Positions 7,076-13,139 are shown, numbered from the stretch's first letter. The stretch is DNA of 13,139 bases from Novosphingobium sp. UBA6722 (GCA_002454125.1 DKII01000162.1:3496-16634); one strand, 5' to 3'. The notes: generated by a model not told the origin, from the sequence alone. Translations and numbers: made by a program.

Positions 7076-8445
7076 CAGAAGCTCAGCTCGTAAACGCGGC
7101 TGATATCGCCGCCCCATTCGCCGTGAAACTTGTCGAGCAGGCGCTGGGCCGGAACCTTGCCGCTGGAAACGATCTCATCGAGCGGGTTGAGGAAGCCGGC
7201 TTCGGTATCGCCCATCGAATTGAGCCGGTTGCGGGCATTGAGGCCCGCGCGGCTGATCGCCAGCACTTCGGCGGCGATGTCCTTGAGCTTGCCCCCGCCC
7301 GGTAGCGGGGCGTCCAGGCCAAGCTTGGGCACTTCGGCGCGCAGCCGTTCGCGGCCTTCCATGTCCCAGTCCTTGACCAGGTCCCAGGCCGCGTCGAGCG
7401 CAGTCTGATCATAGAGCAGGCCGACCCAGAAGGCGGGCAGCGCGCAGATCTTGTTCCACGGCCCGCCATCTGCCCCGCGCATCTCGAGGAACGATTTCAG
7501 CCGCACTTCGGGGAAGGCGGTGGAGAGGTGATCGACCCAGTCACTCGCCAGCGGACGCTCACCCGGCAGGACCGACAGCTTACCGTCCAGGAAATCGCGG
7601 AACGAGAGGCCTGCGGCATCGATGTACTTCCCGTCGCGGAACACGAAGTACATCGGCACGTCGAGCATGTATTCGACATAGCGATCATAGCCGAACCCAT
7701 CCTCGAACACGAAGCTGGCCATGCCGGTGCGGGCCGGATCGGTATCGGTCCAGATGTGGCTGCGGTAAGAGAGGAAGCCGTTGGGCTTGCCCTCGGTAAA
7801 GGGTGAATTGGCGAACAGCGCCGTGGCGAGCGGTTGCAGTGCCAGGCTGGTGCGGAATTTTTGCACCATGTCGGCCTCGCTCGAATAGTCGAGGTTGACC
7901 TGGATCGTGCAGGTTCGCAGCATCATGTCGAGGCCAAGGTTGCCAACGCGCGGCATGTGCCGCAGCATGATCGCATAGCGCCCCTTGGGCATGATCGGCA
8001 GTTCGGCGCGGGTCTTGTCCGGCCACATGCCCAGGCCCAGGAAGCCCTTGCCGGTCTTGCTGCCGATCGCCTTGACCTGATCGAGATGGCGGCCGGTTTC
8101 GGCGCAGGTCTGGTGCAAAGTTTCCAGCGGCGCGCCCGACAGTTCAAGCTGGCCTGCCGGTTCCAGGCTGACAGCGCCGTCGCTGCCGGACAGGGCGATG
8201 ATATTCCCGCCTTCGATAACCGGCTCCCAGCCATAGTCTTGCATCGCGACCAGCAGATCGCGGATTCCGCCGGGCTCGTCATAAGACGGGGCGTGATGAT
8301 CCTTGGTGCAATAGACCAGCTTCTCGTGCTCGGTGCCGATGCGCCAGCGCTCGCGCGGCTTCTCGCCCTTGATCATCGGGGCGAGCAATTGCTCGCGGCT
8401 TTCGATCACAGGATCGTTGCGATCTGAAACCTGTCTGGTGCTCAT
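7075..8445 (-). CDS. gshA: Glutamate--cysteine ligase (plant/alphaproteobacterial type)
   Basis: Catalyses ATP-dependent joining of L-glutamate and L-cysteine to gamma-glutamylcysteine, the first step of glutathione synthesis, in the cytoplasm. The 456 residues match the GCS2 family shared by plants and alphaproteobacteria: RIGTEHEK at 35-42 (metal/glutamate region), SLEPAGQLELSGA at 93-105, LRTCTIQVNLDYSSE at 176-190, FLSYRSHIW at 224-232, and the C-terminal HGEWGGDISRVYE. Length is normal for a bacterial member without a transit peptide. Only four cysteines are present (46, 114, 179, 334), none after 334, so a regulatory disulfide to a C-terminal cysteine as described in plant enzymes looks unlikely. 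The gene lies 41 bases after rsmE and overlaps the ABM gene by one base. The start at 8445 lacks a clear ribosome site. Confidence 0.95.
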   Translation of the reverse strand: MSTRQVSDRNDPVIESREQLLAPMIKGEKPRERWRIGTEHEKLVYCTKDHHAPSYDEPGGIRDLLVAMQDYGWEPVIEGGNIIALSGSDGAVSLEPAGQLELSGAPLETLHQTCAETGRHLDQVKAIGSKTGKGFLGLGMWPDKTRAELPIMPKGRYAIMLRHMPRVGNLGLDMMLRTCTIQVNLDYSSEADMVQKFRTSLALQPLATALFANSPFTEGKPNGFLSYRSHIWTDTDPARTGMASFVFEDGFGYDRYVEYMLDVPMYFVFRDGKYIDAAGLSFRDFLDGKLSVLPGERPLASDWVDHLSTAFPEVRLKSFLEMRGADGGPWNKICALPAFWVGLLYDQTALDAAWDLVKDWDMEGRERLRAEVPKLGLDAPLPGGGKLKDIAAEVLAISRAGLNARNRLNSMGDTEAGFLNPLDEIVSSGKVPAQRLLDKFHGEWGGDISRVYELSF

Positions 8446-8486
8446 GGCGCGGAGTTAGTGCGAAGAATCGCGTCGCGCCAGCAAAT

Positions 8487-9242
8487 TTATGCGGGGGCGG
8501 TCCAGTCGCCCACCGTCCCCATCCACAGCGCGGTGGCGGCAATAGCGGCGGTCTCGCCGCGCAGGATACGGGGTCCAAGGGTGATCGGGCGGGCCTGCGG
8601 CAGGGCGCGGATTGCGGTCCGCTCCGCCTCGTCAAAGCCGCCTTCGGGGCCGGTCAGCAGTGCAGCGGGGCCGTTGCTTGCAGCAAAAGCAGCCGCCGCC
8701 GGGCCGCCGCCATTCTCGTCGGCAAAGAACAGCGTCCGACTGGCTTCCCAGTCCTTGAGCAGGGCATCGAGCTTCACCGGGGCGAGCAGCTCTGGCAAGG
8801 CGGTGCGCGCGCATTGCTCGGCCGCCTCGGTCAGGATGGCGCGCGCGCGCTCCAGGTTGAGCTTGTCCGCCACGCAGCGCCGGGTCAGCACCGGCTGGAT
8901 CCGCGCGACGCCCAGTTCGCAGGCCTTCTCCAGCACCAGATCGAACCGGTCCTTCTTGAGCAGCGCGGCGCACAGCGTGAAATCGGGCACCGCCTCGCGC
9001 GGGCGGAGAAGGGTTTCGGCAGTAAGCAGCACGTCGCGCTTGCCAGCTTCGGCAACCCGTGCGGCCCATTCGCCGGTCACATTGTCGCACAGGATCACCG
9101 CATCGCCCGGCCCGACCCGCATCACCCGCGCCAGGTAATGTGCCTGCGGACCATCGATGCTCACTTGCAGGCCTTCGCCCAGCACTTGCTCGACAAACAG
9201 GCGCGGCGCGGATTTCGGAGGCCAGGCAGGGGTGGCGGGCAT
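8487..9242 (-). CDS. rsmE: 16S rRNA (uracil-1498-N3)-methyltransferase RsmE
   Basis: RsmE methylates N3 of U1498 in helix 44 of 16S rRNA of the 30S subunit. The 251-residue protein has the N-terminal PUA-like RNA-binding part (RLFVEQ near 14-19, HYLARVMRVGPGD at 35-47) and a SPOUT C-terminal domain. The knot motifs are clear: ALLKKDRFDLVLEKACELG (93-111), EQCART (142-147), LLTGPEGGF (195-203) and LGPRILRGETAA (222-233). The frame stays open for about 140 codons upstream, but the ATG at 9242 gives the normal length and the family start. The longer reading would run into ubiA in antisense. First gene of the rsmE-gshA-ABM operon, 45 bases from the divergent ubiA. Confidence 0.95.
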   Translation of the reverse strand: MPATPAWPPKSAPRLFVEQVLGEGLQVSIDGPQAHYLARVMRVGPGDAVILCDNVTGEWAARVAEAGKRDVLLTAETLLRPREAVPDFTLCAALLKKDRFDLVLEKACELGVARIQPVLTRRCVADKLNLERARAILTEAAEQCARTALPELLAPVKLDALLKDWEASRTLFFADENGGGPAAAAFAASNGPAALLTGPEGGFDEAERTAIRALPQARPITLGPRILRGETAAIAATALWMGTVGDWTAPA

Positions 9243-9287
9243 GGCGCATGCTCTAGCGGATTTCGGCTGATTGGCTACAGGGTAAGC

Positions 9288-10190
9288 ATGACCGCCGAAA
9301 TCGTCCCCGATACCCAGCACCGCGGGCTGGTGGCCGCGCTGCCGCGGCCGCTGCGTGACCTGGCGCAGCTCGCCCGCTTTGATCGGCCGATCGGCTGGTG
9401 GCTGCTGTTCTGGCCCTGCGCCTGGGGCCTGCTGCTGGCGGGCGGGGAGGGCCGGTGGGACCTGCTGCTGTGGTTCCTGCTCGGCTCGATTGCGATGCGC
9501 GGCGCGGGCTGCGTCTATAACGATATCGTCGATGCTGATCTGGACCGGCTGGTGGCTCGGACCGCCGCGCGGCCGGTGGCGAGCGGGCGGGTCAGCAAGG
9601 GCATGGCCTGGGCCTGGCTGCTGACGCTGTGCGGGGTCGGGCTGATCGTGCTGCTGCAACTCAGGTGGCAGGCGCAGCTGGTGGCGCTGGGCAGCCTGGC
9701 GCTGGTCGCGGCCTATCCCTTCATGAAGCGGATTACCGGATTTCCGCAGGCCTGGCTGGGGCTGGTCTTTACCTGGGGCGTGCCGGTCGGCTGGATTGCG
9801 GTGAGTGACGGGAACCTGTGGGCAATGGCCGCGCTCTATGCCGGGGCGGTGCTGTGGTGCGTGGGCTATGACACGATCTACGCCTGCCAGGACCGCGAGG
9901 ATGACGCCATGGTCGGGATCGGCTCCAGCGCCTTGACGCTAGGCAGGCATGTGAAGACTGGGGTGGCTGGGTTTTATGCCGGCGCAGTCGCGCTCTGGGC
10001 ACTGGCCTTCTGGCTGCTGCGGCCGGACTGGCTGGCGCTGCTGGCCCTGGCTCCCGCCGCGCTGCACCTCGCCTGGCAAGTGCTGACGCTGGATGACGGC
10101 GACGCCGATAACGCCCTCGCGCGGTTCCGCGCCAACCGCACGACGGGTCTGCTGGTCGCGCTGGCCTGCTGGGTGGTCGGAAACGCCTGA
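9288..10190 (+). CDS. ubiA: 4-hydroxybenzoate polyprenyltransferase UbiA
   Basis: UbiA attaches the polyprenyl tail to 4-hydroxybenzoate in the inner membrane, the first membrane step of ubiquinone synthesis. The 300-residue protein is mostly hydrophobic helices and carries both Asp-rich motifs that bind magnesium-diphosphate: NDIVDADLD at 78-86 and DTIYACQDREDD at 195-206. The N-terminal LARFDRPIGWWLLFWPCAWG (28-47) and ARPVASG (94-100) are typical of UbiA rather than of heme or chlorophyll prenyltransferases. AGGG at about 9279-9282 lies just before the ATG at 9288. The frame is open upstream only as antisense to rsmE. Its stop overlaps the next ATG (TGATG). Confidence 0.94.
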   Translation: MTAEIVPDTQHRGLVAALPRPLRDLAQLARFDRPIGWWLLFWPCAWGLLLAGGEGRWDLLLWFLLGSIAMRGAGCVYNDIVDADLDRLVARTAARPVASGRVSKGMAWAWLLTLCGVGLIVLLQLRWQAQLVALGSLALVAAYPFMKRITGFPQAWLGLVFTWGVPVGWIAVSDGNLWAMAALYAGAVLWCVGYDTIYACQDREDDAMVGIGSSALTLGRHVKTGVAGFYAGAVALWALAFWLLRPDWLALLALAPAALHLAWQVLTLDDGDADNALARFRANRTTGLLVALACWVVGNA

Positions 10191-10822
10191 TGTGCAATCT
10201 CTACCGCATGACCAAGGGCACGGCCGAAGTCGCCGCCATGTTTGCGGTGCAAGATGCGGCAGCGGGCACCAATTTCGCGGCCGAGCTTTACCCCGGCTAT
10301 CCCGGTCTCGTCGCCGAAGGCGGGCGGCTGCGGGCGATGAATTGGGGGCTGCCGGTGGTCCTGACCGGCAGGCAGGGCCAGAAGCTCAAGCCCAAGCCGG
10401 TCACCAATGCCCGCGATGACAAGCTGCTGACCCCGTTCTGGCGCGACAGCTTTGCGCGCCGCCGCTGCCTGATCCCGGTGACGCAGTGGGCCGAGCCGAA
10501 GGGCTCCAGCGGGCGGATGACCCGGAGCTGGTATTCGCTCCCTGGCGTAGAAGTCATGGCCGTCGCCGGGCTGTGGCGCGCGACGGGGGAGTGGGGCGAT
10601 TGCTATGCCATGGTCATGGTCGATAGCTCGCCCGCCATGGCCGAGGTCCATGACCGGATGCCGGTGATCCTGGCCCGGGATAGCTGGGAGCAATGGACCA
10701 GTGGTTCGATCGACCATGCGCTGGACCTCTGCCAGACCTGGCGGGGCCCGTTGCAGGCCGATCACACTGGCGAGCGCTGGGTGGATGGCAAGCCGATCGG
10801 CAGCCAGCCATCGCTGCTCTAA
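10190..10822 (+). CDS. SRAP (SOS response-associated peptidase / YedK-HMCES) family protein
   Basis: SRAP proteins form a covalent thiazolidine link between Cys2 and abasic sites in single-stranded DNA, shielding them from cleavage and error-prone bypass. All key features are present in 210 residues: MCNLYR with Cys2, which is exposed after Met removal, NAR at 73-75 (Asn73), WAEP with Glu102, and VHDRMPVIL with His154. These match the order and spacing of C2, N75, E105 and H160 of E. coli YedK. The exact start is fixed by the need for Cys2 and by the one-base overlap with the ubiA stop (TGATG). No LexA box is visible, so expression is probably tied to ubiA. It converges on the YycE-like gene with four bases between stops. 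Confidence 0.94.
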   Translation: MCNLYRMTKGTAEVAAMFAVQDAAAGTNFAAELYPGYPGLVAEGGRLRAMNWGLPVVLTGRQGQKLKPKPVTNARDDKLLTPFWRDSFARRRCLIPVTQWAEPKGSSGRMTRSWYSLPGVEVMAVAGLWRATGEWGDCYAMVMVDSSPAMAEVHDRMPVILARDSWEQWTSGSIDHALDLCQTWRGPLQADHTGERWVDGKPIGSQPSLL

Positions 10823-10826
10823 TAGA

Positions 10827-11225
10827 TCACAGCGGCCACTCCTGCTGCTGGATCACGACGCGGTAACCTTCCGGATCCTGGTAAGTCTTGCCGAGCAGGT
10901 CCCAATAGGGGTTGTACGAGGCAACCGGCGCATGGCCCGCCGCTTCCATCCGCGCGCAGGCAGCTTGCCAGTGAGCGATGTCGGGAAGGTAAAGCACCAG
11001 CAGGTGATCCTCGCTTGGCGCAGTCGGTGCGATGTGGCCCGCAGCGCGGGTGAACTCCAAGTGCCAGGGCGCGCCGGGTAGACCCAACATGATACCGTCG
11101 AATCCACCATGATCCGCGAAACTCGTCAGCACGGTCAGGCCCAGTCCGTCGCAATAGAACGGCAAGAGGGCGTCGATATCGTTGGTCGGTCGTGCGACCC
11201 GCAGCTTGGGAGACAGCTCAAGCAT
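10827..11225 (-). CDS. VOC-fold protein, YycE-like
   Basis: A 132-residue vicinal-oxygen-chelate (glyoxalase/bleomycin-resistance/dioxygenase fold) protein. It resembles Bacillus YycE: LRVARPTNDIDALLPFY (8-24), GLGL, SFADHGGFDGIMLGLPG (35-51), HLEFTRAAGHIAPTAPSED (55-73), NPYWDLLGKTYQDPEGYR (105-122). The usual first metal ligand position holds arginine (RVARP) instead of His, and the last strand (YRVVIQQ) lacks the usual Glu, so it may not bind metal in the standard way. No function is established for this subfamily as far as I know. Its ATG lies eight bases inside the end of the upstream VOC gene, so the two form one operon. An upstream extension of the frame lies inside that gene and is not real. 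Confidence 0.85.
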   Translation of the reverse strand: MLELSPKLRVARPTNDIDALLPFYCDGLGLTVLTSFADHGGFDGIMLGLPGAPWHLEFTRAAGHIAPTAPSEDHLLVLYLPDIAHWQAACARMEAAGHAPVASYNPYWDLLGKTYQDPEGYRVVIQQQEWPL

Positions 11226-11589
11226 AGCTGACCACCTCGAACTCGATTCCGTCCCAGTCGAAGAAATAGAACCGGCGGCCGGGTTCGTAGTCGGCATGGT
11301 TGAAGGGGACGAGGCCGGCCTCCGTGACCACCACTTCGGCCGCATCCAGATCGTCCACCACCAGCCCGACATGGTTCAGCGGGGTGCCCTTGGCGAAGGG
11401 GCCGCCGCGGCCCTCGTTGGTGTAGATCGCCAGGTAATCGCGCTCGCTGCCGACATGGATTGTCCACCCGCCCAGCTGCGAAGGACCGCGCCAGCGCTCG
11501 TGCCAGCCGCACAGTTGCTGGAGCAGGGCTGACGACCGCTCTGGATCGCTGACCGTGATGTTGACGTGTTCGAGGAATTCCTTGGTCAT
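11218..11589 (-). CDS. VOC family protein (glyoxalase/bleomycin resistance/dioxygenase superfamily)
   Basis: A 123-residue VOC-fold protein with two beta-alpha-beta-beta-beta modules: LEHVNITVSDPERS (6-19) and LNHVGLVVDDLDAAE (71-85). Candidate metal ligands are His8, His73 and Glu117 or Glu119 in the last strand (GIEFEVVSY), so unlike its partner it looks metal-competent. The short VOC families include glyoxalase-like enzymes, antibiotic-binding proteins and dioxygenases; the substrate cannot be assigned. AAAAGGA at 11605-11599 is a good ribosome site. A SoxR-type operator/promoter lies 60-85 bases upstream, suggesting induction by redox-active compounds. It overlaps the following YycE-like gene by eight bases. 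Confidence 0.87.
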   Translation of the reverse strand: MTKEFLEHVNITVSDPERSSALLQQLCGWHERWRGPSQLGGWTIHVGSERDYLAIYTNEGRGGPFAKGTPLNHVGLVVDDLDAAEVVVTEAGLVPFNHADYEPGRRFYFFDWDGIEFEVVSYA

Positions 11590-11598
11590 GATTCTATA

Positions 11599-11605
11599 TC
11601 CTTTT
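11599..11605 (-). promoter_or_regulatory. Ribosome binding site of the first VOC gene
   Basis: AAAAGGA on the minus strand ends nine bases before the ATG at 11589, supporting that start. The surrounding DNA is AT-richer than the genes, as expected for a 5' leader. Confidence 0.65.
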
Positions 11606-11637
11606 CAGCATCTTGATCCGCATTCTGCGAATAAGGC

Positions 11638-11666
11638 TTTACCCTGATGCAACCTCAAGCTAACTT
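11638..11666 (+). promoter_or_regulatory. Candidate soxR promoter overlapping the SoxR operator
   Basis: TTTACC (11638-11643) and TAACTT (11661-11666) are separated by 17 bases on the plus strand. The -10 lies inside the SoxR dyad, so bound SoxR would block its own transcription. Both boxes are imperfect. Confidence 0.35.
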
Positions 11667-11674
11667 GAGGTCAA
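11644..11674 (-). promoter_or_regulatory. Putative SoxR-dependent promoter of the VOC operon
   Basis: On the minus strand TTGACC (11674-11669) is a near-perfect -35. Nineteen bases further on is CATCAG (11649-11644), a weak -10. A 19-base spacer with the operator sitting inside it is the known geometry of SoxR/MerR-activated promoters, where the activator untwists the overlong spacer. The -35 overlaps the outer edge of the operator, as in E. coli soxS. Confidence 0.6.
11653..11670. promoter_or_regulatory. SoxR operator (SoxR box)
   Basis: CCTCAAGCTAACTTGAGG is an 18-base dyad with perfect 7-base arms (CCTCAAG / CTTGAGG) and a 4-base centre CTAA. From memory the E. coli soxS operator has the same arms around TTAA, so this copy differs by one central base. 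It lies in the 113-base gap between soxR and the divergent VOC operon, which is the normal place for an autoregulated MerR-family operator. Confidence 0.88.
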
Positions 11675-11687
11675 GCAAAATCGCACG

Positions 11688-11693
11688 AAAAGG
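11688..11693 (+). promoter_or_regulatory. Ribosome binding site deciding the soxR start
   Basis: AAAAGG is nine bases before ATG 11703 and three before TTG 11697. The spacing favours the ATG. Confidence 0.55.
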
Positions 11694-11702
11694 CGCTTGG
11701 CG

Positions 11703-12146
11703 ATGGACAAGAACGACCTGCTTCCGATCGGTGAACTGGCGCGGCGCACCGGCCTCGCGGTTTCCGCAATCCGGTTCTACGAAGACAAGGGTTTGATCCG
11801 TGCGATGCGGACCATGGGCAACCAGCGCCGCTTTCTGCGGAGCGATATTCGCCGGCTCAGCTTCATCCTGATCGCACAGAAACTGGGCCTCGGCCTGACC
11901 GAGATTGAGGCCGAACTTTCGCAGCTGCCGCAGGGCCGCACGCCCACCCTGTCAGACTGGCAGAAGCTCAGCCGCTCGGTCCGGGTGGCACTCGATGCCA
12001 AGATCCAGCTGCTCACCCGCACCCGCGCCAAGCTCGATGAATGCATCGGCTGCGGCTGCCTCAGCCTCCAGCGCTGCCAGCTCTACAACCGCGATGATCG
12101 GGCAGGGGCCGGCGGCGGCACTGGGCCGAGGTACGTGCTGGATTAG
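11703..12146 (+). CDS. soxR: Redox-sensitive MerR-family activator SoxR
   Basis: SoxR is a dimeric [2Fe-2S] regulator. Oxidation of the cluster by redox-cycling compounds or superoxide switches on promoters with an overlong spacer. The 147-residue protein has the MerR helix-turn-helix at the N-terminus (LPIGELARRTGLAVSAIRFY, 7-26), the wing with GNQRRFLR (39-46) and a dimerisation helix (about 83-112). The cluster motif C-x2-C-x-C-x5-C is at Cys114, 117, 119 and 125 (CIGCGCLSLQRC). These match E. coli SoxR closely. I prefer the ATG at 11703 over the TTG at 11697 because AAAAGG at 11688-11693 is nine bases from the ATG and only three from the TTG. No soxS is present here; the divergent VOC operon is the likely target. 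The stop overlaps that of the opposing methyltransferase. Confidence 0.95.
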   Translation: MDKNDLLPIGELARRTGLAVSAIRFYEDKGLIRAMRTMGNQRRFLRSDIRRLSFILIAQKLGLGLTEIEAELSQLPQGRTPTLSDWQKLSRSVRVALDAKIQLLTRTRAKLDECIGCGCLSLQRCQLYNRDDRAGAGGGTGPRYVLD

Positions 12147-12865
12147 GTTGGTTTGGTCCCACACGCCAAAGTCGCGCAGCCGAAGAAGGCCTTGCGAAAC
12201 TCTGCGTCGAGACCTTCATCCCTTAGCATTGCGGTGAATGCGCCGGAATCTCTGAAATTCGAGGCGTAGGTGCCGATCATCGCGAAATCTTGTGCGCCGC
12301 GCAAAACCAGTCGCTCGATCAATGGGAGGACAACCTTCAGGTGGAGCAAATACGGCCAGCGTAGAAACCAGCCTTTTGGATCCGATGCCTCAATGTAGGC
12401 GAAGCGGCCACCAGGCTTTAGGACCCGGGCGGTCAATCGGGCGAGTTCGCGTTGCTGGCCAAGGTTGAAGGTCTTGAGACCGAAAGTAGAAATCACAAAA
12501 TCGGCGCTGGATTCGGGCAGATCGCTCGCCAGCACGTCATCTTCAACAAAAGAAACTCGGTCTGCTCGCATCGAGTGCAGCCGTTCCATGGCTCGTCGAT
12601 GCATGCCGGACGAAATGTCGACCGCAAAGATTCTCTCGACCTCTGGAAATGATGCGAGGAGGTGCGGCCAAACCTCACCTGTACCAGCCATCAGATCATA
12701 GCCGGTCTTGGGGCCATCTCCGGACAGGGCGAGGGCTGCGACGCATTGCTTTCGCCAACGCTCCGTAAAGCCCATCGAACACACGTAGCTGAAGGTGATG
12801 TAGCGATCCGAACACCGATCGAAGACAGTCTTCACAAACGCCGGATCATAGATGTCCAGCGCCAT
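12143..12865 (-). CDS. Class I SAM-dependent methyltransferase, UbiE/COQ5-like
   Basis: A 240-residue Rossmann-fold methyltransferase. Motif I is YDLMAGTGEV (56-65, Asp57/Gly61/Gly63). The acidic end of strand 2 is in AVDISSGM (81-88, Asp83), and motif II is EDDVLASDLP (108-117). STFGLKTFN (126-134) and RVLKPGGRFAYIEASDP (147-163) follow. The order and wording parallel UbiE/COQ5 quinone methyltransferases, including an N-terminal FSYVCSMGFTERWRK resembling the UbiE start. The canonical UbiE ending is not recognisable, so a different substrate is likely. Hand counts of two 60-base lines (12241, 12481) give 58% and 53% G+C against 70% for a line in the adjacent smc, suggesting foreign origin. 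The ATG lies two bases after the smc stop with GGAG inside the smc end. The stop overlaps soxR's. Confidence 0.85.
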   Translation of the reverse strand: MALDIYDPAFVKTVFDRCSDRYITFSYVCSMGFTERWRKQCVAALALSGDGPKTGYDLMAGTGEVWPHLLASFPEVERIFAVDISSGMHRRAMERLHSMRADRVSFVEDDVLASDLPESSADFVISTFGLKTFNLGQQRELARLTARVLKPGGRFAYIEASDPKGWFLRWPYLLHLKVVLPLIERLVLRGAQDFAMIGTYASNFRDSGAFTAMLRDEGLDAEFRKAFFGCATLACGTKPT

Positions 12866-12867
12866 CG

Positions 12868-13139
12868 TTACTCCGCCGCCAGCAGCTCTTCCGCCCCTTC
12901 AAGGTCGACGCTGACCAGGCGGCTGACCCCGCGCTCGACCATGGTCACGCCGAACAGGCGGTGCATGCGGCTCATCGTCACGGCGTTGTGGGTGACGATC
13001 AGGTAGCGGGTGTCAGTTTCCTTCACCATCGCATCGAGCAGGTCGCAGAAGCGTTCGATGTTGGCGTCGTCCAGCGGCGCGTCGACCTCGTCGAGCAGGC
13101 AGAACGGCGCCGGGTTGAGCTGGAAGATGGCGAACACCA
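12868..13139 (-). CDS. smc: Chromosome segregation ATPase SMC, C-terminal end, runs off the window
   Basis: Only the last 90 residues or so are visible. They hold the C-terminal half of the ABC-type head: the Walker B and D-loop segment PFCLLDEVDAPLDDANIERF, with the catalytic Glu after the Walker B Asp, followed by the switch His in YLIVTHNAVTM. These are characteristic of SMC rather than RecN or Rad50. SMC dimers with ScpA/ScpB organise and separate the chromosome. The Walker A, coiled coils and hinge lie to the right of the window. The end (VDLEGAEELLAAE, stop at 12868) looks intact. Confidence 0.92.
   Translation of the reverse strand, partial: VFAIFQLNPAPFCLLDEVDAPLDDANIERFCDLLDAMVKETDTRYLIVTHNAVTMSRMHRLFGVTMVERGVSRLVSVDLEGAEELLAAE
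12871..12874 (-). promoter_or_regulatory. Ribosome binding site of the methyltransferase inside the smc C-terminus
   Basis: GGAG on the minus strand lies five bases before the ATG at 12865 and within the last codons of smc. With only two bases between stop and start, the two genes are probably translationally coupled. Confidence 0.6.

Noticed and set aside
7834..8427. Plus-strand frame of 197 codons opposite gshA
   Set aside because: Shadow of gshA, whose family motifs are unbroken on the minus strand.
8814..9287. N-terminal extension of ubiA to 458 residues
   Set aside because: It is antisense to rsmE; the normal UbiA length follows from the ATG at 9288.
9243..9659. N-terminal extension of rsmE to give a 390-residue protein
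   Set aside because: The extension is antisense to ubiA and unlike any RsmE; the ATG at 9242 gives the normal 251 residues.
11226..11372. 49-codon upstream extension of the YycE-like gene
   Set aside because: It lies within the first VOC gene in another frame, and its Trp/Ser-rich translation does not resemble a VOC protein.

Overview
The window is GC-rich (about two-thirds G+C by eye) and tightly packed, with no RNA gene, insertion sequence, CRISPR array or prophage that I can see. The gene set points to an alphaproteobacterium, most likely Sphingomonadales. The main reasons are the ubiA / rsmE / gshA neighbourhood with a plant-type glutamate-cysteine ligase, a YfgM-like/BamB pair, and the overall style of the proteins. 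The genus cannot be fixed from this sequence. No gene-free stretch exceeds about 115 bases.

Layout: (1) 1-1059, minus strand, the N-terminal part of a SelO pseudokinase (protein adenylyltransferase). (2) 1143-3148, plus strand, an alpha/beta hydrolase overlapping a GT4 glycosyltransferase. (3) 3251-6772, plus strand, a YfgM-like TPR protein, the outer-membrane assembly lipoprotein BamB, and a polytopic membrane protein with an ICMT-type methyltransferase end. (4) 9242-6773, minus strand, an rsmE - gshA - antibiotic biosynthesis monooxygenase (ABM) operon. (5) 9288-10822, plus strand, ubiA overlapping an SRAP/YedK abasic-site protein. (6) 11589-10827, minus strand, two overlapping VOC-fold genes, divergent from soxR (11703-12146, plus). 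A clear SoxR operator lies between them. (7) 13139-12143, minus strand, the C-terminal end of SMC followed after 2 bases by a UbiE-like methyltransferase of lower GC.

Several genes concern redox and quinone chemistry: ubiA (ubiquinone precursor), gshA (glutathione), a YgiN-like monooxygenase, SoxR and its VOC pair, and the UbiE-like methyltransferase. Only the SoxR-VOC link has direct sequence support, through the operator. The rest is proximity. The best candidates for something undescribed are the SoxR/two-VOC divergon and the low-GC methyltransferase joined to smc. Most of the window is ordinary chromosomal housekeeping.
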